Assembly (NCBI GenBank): GCA_016215705.1
Contig: JACRIR010000202.1
Coordinates: 1-52,485 of the forward strand
Direction of reading: 5' to 3'
DNA: 52,485 nucleotides
DNA from: Candidatus Poribacteria bacterium
Lineage (GTDB): Bacteria; Abyssobacteria; SURF-5
Below, piece by piece: positions 42,710 through 50,635 of the stretch. Numbering within the stretch: position 1 is the first letter of the stretch; every line of letters begins with the position of its first letter. The notes under the pieces were generated by a model. That model had not been told where the DNA came from, made no database searches, and saw only the letters and a program-made list of their open reading frames with translations. The position numbers and the translations under genes are program-made.

Positions 42710-43894
42710 ATGATTGGCTTTACAAAACTGCTGTGCGGCGTCGCCACAATCGGCGAAGCGCTCAACTATAGTCGACAGGGAGAATCAGGCGTGCCGGCGC
42801 ATATGCTCCAGTTTACGACTTCCGAGAGGCCCCTTGTGGCATGGAATACGACCCGGCGCTGTAACCTGCGCTGCCTTCATTGTTATCTTGATTCCGAGGA
42901 CAAGGACTATGCAGGCGAGTTGACTACCGAGCAGGCGAAGGCAATGATAGACGACCTGGCCCAGATGGGCTCTCCCGTGCTCTTGTTTTCGGGCGGTGAG
43001 CCGCTCTTACGCAAGGACCTCTTCGAGCTCGGCGAATATACGATTTCCAAAGGCGTGCGCGCGGTTATATCATCGAATGGGACCATTATCGACGAAGCCA
43101 AGGCGAAGCGCATCGCCGAGGTCGGGTTCTCTTACGTCGGCATAAGCATCGACGGCGCCCCTGAGACGCATGACCAGTTCCGCCAAAAGAAAGGCGCGTT
43201 TGACGCCGCTATTCGCGGCATCGAAAACTGCGCGCGCGCCGGCGTTAAGGCAGGTGTCAGGCTGACCATCAACCAGCATAATTACAGGGACCTAGGGAAA
43301 GTCCTCGATATTGTCGAACACCACAAGATACCCCGCTTCTGCATGTATCATCTGGTGTACTCCGGGCGCGGCCGCGACCTCGCGAAGCAAGACCTCACAC
43401 CCGAACAGAGCCGCAGGGTGTTCGAGACGCTGATCGAGAAGACGTACGACTGGCACAAGCGCGGTATCGAGACTGAGATACTAACAACCGACAATCACGC
43501 CGACGGCGTAATGCTCGAAAAACACATCCGCAGCCTTAATCCCGAAAGGGCTCTCGAGATAACCGAGCTTCAGAAGCGCCACGGCGGGTGCTCTGCCGGC
43601 AGGAAATTCGCCAATGTGGACTGGAGAGGCGACGTGCACGCATGTCAGTTCTGGAACCACGTCACCCTCGGAAACGTGAAAGAACACCGGTTCTCGGAAA
43701 TCTGGACGGATGAAAACAATCCGTTTCTGCAAAAACTCAAGCACTTGCACGAACACATCCGCGGACAGCGCTGTGGCATATGCAAGTACAAGACCATATG
43801 CGGCGGCTGCCGCATTCGAGCCGAGGCGATTACCGGCGACATGTGGGGCGATGACCCTGCGTGCTTCCTCAGCGATAAAGAGATCAGGGAGTAA
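42710..43894 (+). CDS. ahbC: AhbC-like radical SAM/SPASM enzyme (siroheme route to haem)
   Basis: AhbC removes two acetate side chains from 12,18-didecarboxysiroheme to give Fe-coproporphyrin III. The 394 residues begin MIGFTKLLCG, a start shared by the NirJ1/AhbC group. The radical SAM cluster is TRRCNLRCLHCYLD (CX3CX2C near 52-59), with LLFSGGEPLLRKDL and the C-terminal SPASM-type cysteines CSAGRKFANVDWRGDVHACQ and CGICKYKTICGGCR. The ribosome site is GAGG. It heads the tetrapyrrole block and is followed by hemB after a repeat-filled gap. Confidence 0.92.
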   Translation: MIGFTKLLCGVATIGEALNYSRQGESGVPAHMLQFTTSERPLVAWNTTRRCNLRCLHCYLDSEDKDYAGELTTEQAKAMIDDLAQMGSPVLLFSGGEPLLRKDLFELGEYTISKGVRAVISSNGTIIDEAKAKRIAEVGFSYVGISIDGAPETHDQFRQKKGAFDAAIRGIENCARAGVKAGVRLTINQHNYRDLGKVLDIVEHHKIPRFCMYHLVYSGRGRDLAKQDLTPEQSRRVFETLIEKTYDWHKRGIETEILTTDNHADGVMLEKHIRSLNPERALEITELQKRHGGCSAGRKFANVDWRGDVHACQFWNHVTLGNVKEHRFSEIWTDENNPFLQKLKHLHEHIRGQRCGICKYKTICGGCRIRAEAITGDMWGDDPACFLSDKEIRE

Positions 43895-43960
43895 GTGGAG
43901 AAATCCTCCTTACAAAAGGGAGCGTCTCAGCCCTTCCATTGACAAAGGGCGGCCATTGTT

Positions 43961-43983
43961 GCTCCCCCTTTGAAGAAGGGGGC
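43961..43983. repeat. Degenerate CCCCCTTT/AAGGGGG repeat
   Basis: GCTCCCCCTTTGAAGAAGGG followed by GGC. The arms are intact but the TTTGCAAA centre has changed. Confidence 0.6.
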
Positions 43984-44073
43984 AGGAGACCGCCCCGTAA
44001 TTCCGGAGGCGCCGATTCGTCAATTGCGGGACAGTCTCGCAGTGAAGATTCAGGCGGCATTCATGCGCATATG

Positions 44074-44208
44074 CTAATGTAGCGCGTCCAACGCATCTTT
44101 ACTTGTGATTGGTTGCCATAAGCACTGTATTGTGTTTTGCTTATGTCAAAGAGGCCGTTGATTTCATGCCCAAAAATAAGTAGAGGAATCATAGACGCAG
44201 TGCACTAG
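44074..44208. mobile_element. Degenerate type B MITE-like element
   Basis: Ends CTAATGTAGCGCGTC and GACGCAGTGCACTAG pair at 11 of 15 positions. After the left end, CAACGCATCTTTACTTGTG parallels the TAACGCTTCTTTACATTTG of copy 2. At 135 bases it matches the 132 and 133 of the good copies. The interior has lost the GGGGACAGTCCC hairpin. Confidence 0.5.
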
Positions 44209-44262
44209 TCATCGGACAGAAAGACCAATGTCTTAGGGGCAACTGAAGGGCGAGGCCACAAT

Positions 44263-45252
44263 ATGCGATATCCTATTTACCGTCCACGCAGGCTCAGAAC
44301 AAACGAGAATCTGAGACGCCTCATCCGCGAAATAAATATCTCCGCTGACGACCTCATCATGCCTCTCTTTGTAAGACCCGGCAAAGGAGTGCGCAACAAG
44401 ATATCTTCGATGCCCGGAAACTTTCAACTTTCAGTCGATGAGCTCGTGAAAGAAGGCCAGAAAGCCGTTGACCTCGGCATACCCGCTGTCATTTTATTCG
44501 GTATCCCGGAGAGAAAAGATGCGGTCGGAAGTGAAGGCTACAAGAAGGGTAATATTGTCGCCAAGGCCGTAAGCGCGCTCAAGGACAAGGTTGAGGACCT
44601 TATTGTTATCACCGACGTGTGCCTGTGCGAGTACACCGACCACGGACACTGCGGGGTCGTGAAAAAGAAGAAGGGCGGGAAAGACTTCTCCATCGACAAC
44701 GATGCAACCCTCGAACTTCTTGCTAGAATGGCGCTTTCTCACGTTGAGGCCGGAGCGGATATGGTGGCTCCAAGCGACATGATGGATGGCCGTATCGGCG
44801 CCGTGAGGTCGGCGCTCGATGCCGGCGGTTTCCTCGACACCCCGATTATGGCCTATGCCGCCAAATACGCATCGGCTTTCTATGGGCCTTTCCGTGAGGC
44901 GGCCGAATCACCGCCCAAATTCGGCGACCGGCGCTCGTACCAGATGGACCCGCCGAACACGGACGAGGCAATCCGAGAGGTTGCGCTCGACATCGAGGAG
45001 GGCGCAGACATCGTGATGGTCAAACCGGCGCTTCCGTACCTCGACGTTATCTATCGGGTGAAACAGGAATTTGGATACCCCGTCGCCGCCTACAATGTCA
45101 GCGGGGAGTTCTCGCTTGTGAAAGCCGCCGCCGAGCGCAAGTGGGTGGACGAACAGAAACTGGTGATTGAAATACTTACGAGCATCAAGCGCGCCGGTGC
45201 AGACATGATTCTGACCTATCACGCGATGGAAGTCGCAAGCTGGCTGAAATGA
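44263..45252 (+). CDS. hemB: Delta-aminolevulinic acid dehydratase (porphobilinogen synthase)
   Basis: Condenses two aminolevulinates to porphobilinogen. The 329 residues match the family. The zinc-site cysteines are present (VCLCEYTDHGHCG), so it is the Zn-dependent type. Both active-site lysine regions are seen, VMVKPALPYLD and YNVSGEFSLVKAA. DMMDGRIGAVR is also diagnostic. The ATG follows GGGCGAGG. Its stop overlaps the ahbD start by four bases (ATGA). Confidence 0.98.
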   Translation: MRYPIYRPRRLRTNENLRRLIREINISADDLIMPLFVRPGKGVRNKISSMPGNFQLSVDELVKEGQKAVDLGIPAVILFGIPERKDAVGSEGYKKGNIVAKAVSALKDKVEDLIVITDVCLCEYTDHGHCGVVKKKKGGKDFSIDNDATLELLARMALSHVEAGADMVAPSDMMDGRIGAVRSALDAGGFLDTPIMAYAAKYASAFYGPFREAAESPPKFGDRRSYQMDPPNTDEAIREVALDIEEGADIVMVKPALPYLDVIYRVKQEFGYPVAAYNVSGEFSLVKAAAERKWVDEQKLVIEILTSIKRAGADMILTYHAMEVASWLK

Positions 45253-46340
45253 ACAGAGAGTCAAACCGCAAAGACGCAAAGAACGCGAAGACGGGCGGGA
45301 AGTCTGAACTCAGGCTGGTCGCGTGGGAGATCACGCGCTCATGCAACCTCGCTTGCATTCACTGCCGCGCCTCCGCCGAACGTGGGCCATACCCGAATGA
45401 ACTCACAGCAGAGGAGTGCAGGAAGGTCCTGGACGAAATAGCCTCGTTCAGCGACCCCATAATCATCTTCACCGGCGGTGAGCCGCTTCTCCGGCGCGAC
45501 ATTTTTGAGATTCTGCGCCACGGCCAGAACCTCGGCCTCAAAATGACGATGGCTGTAAATGGTGTGTTGCTGGACGAAACGACGGCCCGCAAGCTCGTCG
45601 AACATGGTATCCAGCGTATAAGCATCAGCATTGACGGCGCTTCAGCCAGGACTCATGACGCATTCCGAAACGTTCCCGGCGCTTTTGATGGCGCGATGAG
45701 GGGTATCGATGCTGCGAAGAAGACCGGCCTTCCGTTCCAGATAAACTCAACCATAACCAAGCTGAACCTCGCAGAGATACCTGATATCCTCAAGCTCGCC
45801 GTGGAGGCAGAGGCGGTTGCTCACCACATATTCCTGCTCGTCCCTACGGGTCGCGGTAAAGACCTGGAAGAACAGGAGATACCGCCTGAAGAATATGAGC
45901 GGACTCTCAACTGGTTCTACGAGCAGAGAGAAAAAGTCCCGATCCAACTCAAGGCCACGTGCGCGCCACATTACTACCGCATACTTCGCGAGCGGGCAGC
46001 CAGGGAAGGCAAACAGGTCAACTTCGAGACCTACGGAATGGACGCTGTCACACGCGGCTGCCTCGGCGGTGTCGCATTCTGTTTCATCTCGCATTTGGGT
46101 ACGCTTTCACCTTGCGGCTATCTCGAACTCGATTGCGGCAACGTTCGCAAAGAGGGTTTCCGCAAGGCGTGGGAGCAGTCACGGATATTCAACGAGCTTC
46201 GCGATTTCACGAAATACGAAGGCAAGTGCGGTGGATGCCGGTATCTGAAGGTATGCGGCGGCTGCCGCGCACGCGCATACGCCCGAACCGGAAACTATCT
46301 CGCTGAAGAACCCTACTGCGTTTATCCGGGGCACGAATGA
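45249..46340 (+). CDS. ahbD: AhbD-like radical SAM/SPASM haem synthase
   Basis: AhbD oxidatively decarboxylates two propionates of Fe-coproporphyrin III to give haem b. 363 residues with the radical SAM motif TRSCNLACIHCRAS (CX3CX2C), IIFTGGEPLLRRDI and C-terminal cluster cysteines CGGCRYLKVCGGCRARAY of the NirJ2/AhbD group. Coupled to hemB and to the following decarboxylase subunit by four-base overlaps. The first 15 residues (NRKDAKNAK) look like the translation of a low-complexity repeat. Confidence 0.92.
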   Translation: MNRESNRKDAKNAKTGGKSELRLVAWEITRSCNLACIHCRASAERGPYPNELTAEECRKVLDEIASFSDPIIIFTGGEPLLRRDIFEILRHGQNLGLKMTMAVNGVLLDETTARKLVEHGIQRISISIDGASARTHDAFRNVPGAFDGAMRGIDAAKKTGLPFQINSTITKLNLAEIPDILKLAVEAEAVAHHIFLLVPTGRGKDLEEQEIPPEEYERTLNWFYEQREKVPIQLKATCAPHYYRILRERAAREGKQVNFETYGMDAVTRGCLGGVAFCFISHLGTLSPCGYLELDCGNVRKEGFRKAWEQSRIFNELRDFTKYEGKCGGCRYLKVCGGCRARAYARTGNYLAEEPYCVYPGHE

Positions 46341-46804
46341 CCGCGCAGAAAAAACTCGAATCACGCGTGCTTGAAATCATCCAGCAAGATTTTCCTATCT
46401 CCTTGCGCCCGTACGAAGAACTTGCCCGTCAACTCGATTCAACCGAAGAAGAAGTATTCGATGCAGTGCAAGGTCTCCGCAGGAAAGGCGTCATCCGAAG
46501 GCTCGGGGGTAGCTTTGACTCTCGAAAGATCGGTTACAAGAGCACGCTGGTGGCCTTGAGTGTTCCAAGAAACCGCCTCGAGGAGGTCGTCGAGTTCGTC
46601 AATAGCTATCCGGGCGTCACGCACAACTATGAGAGGGAAGGCAAGTACAACGTATGGTTCACCCTCATTGCGGAATCGGAAAAGGCCATCGAGCAAATCA
46701 TCGAGGAAATCAGGGCACACACGGGTGTCCCCGTCCTCAATCTTCCCGCAAAACACATGTTCAAAATCAAGGTTGATTTTGACCTCGGGAACACCGACGA
46801 ATGA
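46337..46804 (+). CDS. ahbA/ahbB: Siroheme decarboxylase subunit (NirL/AhbA-AhbB family), first
   Basis: AhbA and AhbB together decarboxylate siroheme to 12,18-didecarboxysiroheme. 155 residues: an Lrp/AsnC-like winged helix at the N-terminus (YEELARQLDSTEEEVFDAV, GVIRRLGGSFDSRKIGY), then the ferredoxin-like domain with GVTHNYEREGKYNVWFTL, the family's conserved core. It overlaps ahbD and the second subunit by four bases each. I cannot say from sequence which of the two is AhbA. Confidence 0.9.
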   Translation: MTAQKKLESRVLEIIQQDFPISLRPYEELARQLDSTEEEVFDAVQGLRRKGVIRRLGGSFDSRKIGYKSTLVALSVPRNRLEEVVEFVNSYPGVTHNYEREGKYNVWFTLIAESEKAIEQIIEEIRAHTGVPVLNLPAKHMFKIKVDFDLGNTDE

Positions 46805-47274
46805 GACTGGACGCGCTGGACAAAGATATCATTAATGCCTTATCGGGCGATATTTCCGGCTCAAAGCAGCCATACAAGGATATTGCCGAACAACTAGGTG
46901 TCAGCGAAGAGGAGCTTCTCGCTCGAGTGCGCGGCTATCGGGACAAAGGCCTGTTGCGCAGAATGGGCGCGATGATCGCGCATCGTGTCGCCGGAGTGGA
47001 TGCTAACGGAATGATTGTCTGGGACGTGCCCGAGGGCAAAGTCGAGGAGATAGGCTCAAAACTCGCCTCCGCGCGTGAGGTTACTCACTGCTATGCGCGC
47101 ACGCGATCTCCGGAGTGGCCCTATAATCTCTATACAATGGTTCACGGACGCTCCCGCAAAATGTGTGAGCAGGTCGCCGAAAGGCTGTCGAACGAGGTGG
47201 GCATCAAGAGTTTCAAAGTGGTCTTCAGCACTCGAGAGTTCAAGAAAACCAGTCCACGTTATTTCGTGAAATGA
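46801..47274 (+). CDS. ahbA/ahbB: Siroheme decarboxylase subunit (NirL/AhbA-AhbB family), second
   Basis: 157 residues, paralogous to the preceding gene: winged helix (YKDIAEQLGVSEEELLARV, GLLRRMGAMIAHRVAG) and the core REVTHCYARTRSPEWPYNLYTMVHG. The inserted SPEWP and the paired HCY/HNY difference mark the two subunit types. ATGA overlap with its partner supports a 1:1 complex. It completes the AhbA-B-C-D set within 4.6 kb. Confidence 0.92.
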   Translation: MRLDALDKDIINALSGDISGSKQPYKDIAEQLGVSEEELLARVRGYRDKGLLRRMGAMIAHRVAGVDANGMIVWDVPEGKVEEIGSKLASAREVTHCYARTRSPEWPYNLYTMVHGRSRKMCEQVAERLSNEVGIKSFKVVFSTREFKKTSPRYFVK

Positions 47275-47327
47275 GAATGGTATGCAGAAAAATGGGGACA
47301 CGATGCGGCGAGTATATTTGTGGTGTG

Positions 47328-47372
47328 CAGAAGATCGGGGACACGATGCTGCATCGTGTCCCCGATCTTCTG
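47328..47372. repeat. GGGGACACGATGC hairpin (CAGAAGATC outer arm)
   Basis: Perfect 22-base arms (47328-47349 and 47351-47372) around T. A left half-copy lies at about 47285-47306 and a right half-copy at about 47379-47394. It lies between the decarboxylase genes and hemL. Confidence 0.85.
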
Positions 47373-47443
47373 TCTGTGCGTCCCCGATCTTCTACTTGCG
47401 ACATCTTGCTTTTCGTTGAACGTTAACATGGAGGAGTCCTGCA

Positions 47444-48757
47444 TTGGCAAACGAATCCCCCAGACGTACGCGAAGGACATCGAAATCGAATCTGTTGTGG
47501 AAGCAGGCCCAGCGGTATATGCCCGGCGGAGTGAACAGTCCCGTGCGCGCGTTCAAGGGCGTGGGCGGCGCTCCGATATTTGTTGAGCGGGGTAGAGGTT
47601 GCAAGATATGGGATGCCGACGGCAACGAATACATTGACTATGTTTGCTCGTGGGGGCCGCTGATACTCGGGCACGCCCACAAAGAAGTCGTCGCGCGTCT
47701 GAAGAAAGTCATTGAAAGCGGCACGAGTTTCGGGATACCCACGGAGCGAGAATCCGACCTGGCGCGAAAAATCATCCGCGCTGTCCCTTCAATAGAAAAG
47801 GTTCGGCTGGTAAACTCGGGCACCGAGGCGATGATGAGCGCAATAAGGCTCGCGCGAGGATATACGGGCCGTTCCGTTATCATCAAATTCGAGGGGTGCT
47901 ACCATGGACACGCCGACGGTCTCCTCGTGAAGGCCGGCTCGGGCGCGACCACGCTCGGCGTGCCCACGAGCCCGGGCGTTCCCCCCGAATACGCCAATTG
48001 CACAATGACGCTTCCCTATAACGACGCTGACGCGGTCGCTTCCGCCTGTGCGGAACACGGCGGGCGAATCGCCTGCGTCATTGTCGAGCCTGTTGCGGGC
48101 AACATGGGTGTTGTCCCACCCGCGCCCGGTTTTCTGGCTTCACTTCGCGAGATTACCGAAAAATACGGGATACTGCTCGTATTCGACGAGATCATCACCG
48201 GTTTCCGTGTCGCTTACGGGGGCGCTCAGGCTCTATACAAAATCAAGCCCGATCTCACCACTCTCGGCAAGATCATCGGTGGCGGTCTGCCTGTTGGCGC
48301 TTATGGTGGCAAGGCTGAGATAATGGAGAAGATGGCGCCCGCCGGGCCCGTCTATCAAGCGGGCACGCTCGCAGGCAATCCGCTCGCGGTCGAAGCCGGC
48401 CTCGCCACTCTCGACGTGCTCTCGCGCCCCGGCACGTACAAGACCCTTGAGAAGCTCGCATCCAGGCTGGGAGACGGCCTTGTTGACGCAGCGCGGGCGG
48501 CGGGTATTCCAACGTATCACACGCGTGTCGGCTCGATGCTCTGCATGTTCTTCGCGGAGAATCCCGTCAACGATTACGAAGATGCCCTCAGGTCCGATAC
48601 GCAGAGATATGCGAAATATTTCCATGAGATGCTCGGCCGTGGCGTCTATCTCGCACCGTCCCAATTCGAGGCCGCTTTTGTGTCACTGGCCCATACTGAA
48701 AGAGACATTGATAAGACAATCGAGGCAGCCGAGTTGTCTCTGGTCAATATTGTCTGA
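47444..48757 (+). CDS. hemL: Glutamate-1-semialdehyde 2,1-aminomutase
   Basis: Makes aminolevulinate from glutamate-1-semialdehyde in the C5 pathway, PLP-dependent. 437 residues from a TTG start with GGAGGA eight bases before it; no ATG fits. Markers are [68 protein letters not shown] and the Schiff-base Lys in [17 protein letters not shown]. Supplies the substrate of hemB upstream. hemA, hemC and the siroheme enzymes are not in the window. Confidence 0.97.
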   Translation: MANESPRRTRRTSKSNLLWKQAQRYMPGGVNSPVRAFKGVGGAPIFVERGRGCKIWDADGNEYIDYVCSWGPLILGHAHKEVVARLKKVIESGTSFGIPTERESDLARKIIRAVPSIEKVRLVNSGTEAMMSAIRLARGYTGRSVIIKFEGCYHGHADGLLVKAGSGATTLGVPTSPGVPPEYANCTMTLPYNDADAVASACAEHGGRIACVIVEPVAGNMGVVPPAPGFLASLREITEKYGILLVFDEIITGFRVAYGGAQALYKIKPDLTTLGKIIGGGLPVGAYGGKAEIMEKMAPAGPVYQAGTLAGNPLAVEAGLATLDVLSRPGTYKTLEKLASRLGDGLVDAARAAGIPTYHTRVGSMLCMFFAENPVNDYEDALRSDTQRYAKYFHEMLGRGVYLAPSQFEAAFVSLAHTERDIDKTIEAAELSLVNIV

Positions 48758-48803
48758 CCGAGTGGCTAATATTGTTTAAGTGCGTACAAGAATGATCCTC
48801 TCT

Positions 48804-48828
48804 GTCATTCTCACGAAGGCGGGAATCC
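48804..48828. repeat. Degenerate CGGGAATGAC-type repeat
   Basis: GTCATTCTCACGAAGGCGGG followed by AATCC. One arm has diverged from the 4261-4284 family. Confidence 0.55.
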
Positions 48829-48908
48829 GGTTTTTCCACTGTCTTTCGTAGCATCCGACCACGCTTACGCGGGGCTACTTGTGGAAAAGGCGCGGTTCAC
48901 ACCGCTTA

Positions 48909-48934
48909 TCATCGCGAGCGAAGCGAAGCAATCC
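48909..48934. repeat. GAGCGAAGCGA-core repeat
   Basis: TCATCGCGAGCGAAGCGAAG followed by CAATCC. The core is intact and one arm position has changed. Confidence 0.65.
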
Positions 48935-49113
48935 ATTTCATTCTTTGGCTTCTTCCCCCTTTTGCCTTGTTCTTTTCGTCTTTCGCCTTTCTTCAACGTT
49001 CTGGCGTGGAAAATGCTTTATTTTTTGACGCTTTTAGGCTATACTCTGGCGGATATGGTGTTTCGATTGGGCATCTGATTGTTTTCTTGGAAGAAGCAGC
49101 ATACACGTTACGG

Positions 49114-49139
49114 TCATTGCGAACGGAACAAGGCAATCT
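49114..49139. repeat. GAGCGAAGCGA-related repeat with altered core
   Basis: TCATTGC and GCAATCT arms as in 32591-32616, but the core reads GAACGGAACAAG. The arms are kept while the core differs. Confidence 0.55.
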
Positions 49140-49217
49140 TTCCTTTTCTTTGGTTCTTCCGTTTCACCTTGTTCCTTTCGCCTTTCGCCTTTCTTCGGAG
49201 TGAGGCGGTGTTTTTCT

Positions 49218-49691
49218 ATGAAACTGTCTGAATTCCTCCAGCCGGAGCTCATAAAGGTCGGGTTGGAGGCCAGGGATAAGTGGGATGCCATCACCCAACT
49301 GGTCGACCTTATGGTGGCTGCCCGTAAGATAGCGCCCGAAAACCGGGGAAGAATCCTCGCCGTGGTTTTTGACAGGGAACGCTCGATGAGCACGGGAATG
49401 GAACGTGGCATCGCGATACCGCATGCGAACTCGTCGCTGATCGCAGAAGTCGTCGGAGCGCTCGGAATCTCCAGGACCGGCATCCAATTCGAGTCACTCG
49501 ACGGCCAACCCGCTCAAATCATAATCCTTCTTGTGATTCCAAAAGATAAATTTCAGCAGCACGTCAGGACTTTGGCCGGAATCGCCCGGCTTCTCAACCA
49601 TGAGCAAATGATCCGTGCCCTTCGAGGAGCCACGAGCGCAGCGGAAACAATGCAGATAATAAAAACCGAAGAAGAAAGAAGCCTGTCCTAA
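49218..49691 (+). CDS. PTS EIIA domain protein, PtsN/fructose type
   Basis: 157 residues from the ATG at 49218. A single EIIA type-2 domain: MKLSEFLQPELIKVGLEA at the start and the phosphorylatable His in MERGIAIPHANSS near residue 66, then KFQQHVRTLAGIARLL and LRGATSAAE. No EIIB or EIIC is adjacent, so it is likely a regulatory nitrogen-PTS (PtsN) protein. It is eight bases upstream of ccsA. Why it sits in a haem/cytochrome cluster is unknown. Confidence 0.9.
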   Translation: MKLSEFLQPELIKVGLEARDKWDAITQLVDLMVAARKIAPENRGRILAVVFDRERSMSTGMERGIAIPHANSSLIAEVVGALGISRTGIQFESLDGQPAQIIILLVIPKDKFQQHVRTLAGIARLLNHEQMIRALRGATSAAETMQIIKTEEERSLS

Positions 49692-49699
49692 CATCACAG

Positions 49700-50590
49700 A
49701 TGAACCCTGCAATCGAAGCCCTACTGCGACGCGATGCTCTCCTTCTCATGTGGGAGTTGCGAGCCGTTTGGCTCACTATTGCTCTCTATCTTGGCTCGTT
49801 GCTGCTTTATCTCGCCTGGTTCTTCACACCAAGTCATAAGATCGGTCGAGTGGCCTCGAAGCTGCTGCTTGCGGGCACATTGTTGCTTTCCGGAATAATC
49901 ATCCTTCGCACAATCGAAGGAAGACGGCCACCGTACCAGACCCTTTACGAAAGCCTATTATGGTTCGCATGGTCAGCGGCAATCACGTACCTTGTCGTCG
50001 AGAGACGATTTGACCGCATATTTTCCGCCGGATTCCCGGTAACGGCCATCGCCGTCGCGGCGTGCCTGTACGCGGTACTCGGCAGAGACCCGGCCATCGA
50101 GCCGCTCTTTCCCGCCCTTCAGAGCGACTGGTTCATATGGCACGTCGTGATAGCGTTCGCCTCGTACGCAGTATTTGTCGTGTCATTCTCGATAGAACTC
50201 AGCCACGTGGTTCTCACAGGAGTGCTTCCGCCAGGCGCCCTTGCCAAATATGGAATGGATGCCGAGGGGGCTGCGCGCTTCCACCGCGCGGCCCATCAGT
50301 TAGTCCTCTTCGGGTTTCCGCTCCTGACATTCGGAATAGTCTCGGGCGCCGCGTGGGCGGAACAAGCATGGGGACGCTATTGGTCTTGGGACCCGAAGGA
50401 AACATGGTCGCTGATTACGTGGACGGCCTATGTGCTGTATTTGCACGCGATGACAATGGCAAAATGGAGAGGAAGCCGGGCCTCCGCCCTCAACATACTA
50501 GGCTTCGTGTGTATGGTTATGACGTTTTTGGGAGTAAGCTGGATCGCAAAACTTCTCGGAATCCCAAGCCTGCACGCATACTCCATCTGA
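49700..50590 (+). CDS. ccsA: Cytochrome c assembly protein (CcsA/ResC/HemX family)
   Basis: 296 residues with about eight membrane helices. The haem-handling WWD motif is WGRYWSWDPKETWSLITW near residue 228, and conserved histidines lie in the helices around it (SDWFIWHVVIAFASY, FHRAAHQLVLFG). In system II cytochrome c maturation, CcsA with CcsB exports haem and attaches it to apocytochrome. No CcsB/ResB is in the window, so this may be the shorter HemX-like relative. The location downstream of haem synthesis fits either. Confidence 0.92.
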   Translation: MNPAIEALLRRDALLLMWELRAVWLTIALYLGSLLLYLAWFFTPSHKIGRVASKLLLAGTLLLSGIIILRTIEGRRPPYQTLYESLLWFAWSAAITYLVVERRFDRIFSAGFPVTAIAVAACLYAVLGRDPAIEPLFPALQSDWFIWHVVIAFASYAVFVVSFSIELSHVVLTGVLPPGALAKYGMDAEGAARFHRAAHQLVLFGFPLLTFGIVSGAAWAEQAWGRYWSWDPKETWSLITWTAYVLYLHAMTMAKWRGSRASALNILGFVCMVMTFLGVSWIAKLLGIPSLHAYSI

Positions 50591-50635
50591 AAACGCAAAG
50601 GCGAAGGGACTGCGGATTGTCTCTTTTACGCTTCC

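Larger units (their letters stand above)
43895..44262. other. Intergenic region between ahbC and hemB
   Basis: No gene seen. It contains a CCCCCTTT-type palindrome at 43961-43983, a weaker relative near 43905-43922 and a degenerate type B element at 44074-44208. Confidence 0.55.
48758..49217. other. Repeat-rich gap between hemL and the EIIA gene
   Basis: No gene recognised. It carries a degenerate GGATTCCCG-type repeat (48804-48828), two GAGCGAAGCGA-type repeats (48909-48934, 49114-49139) and stretches of CCTTTCGCCTTT-like direct repeats near 48970-48995 and 49175-49197. Confidence 0.6.

Noticed and set aside
48881-49078. 65-codon frame downstream of hemL
   Set aside because: It runs through repeat sequence and low-complexity DNA, with no supporting signals.
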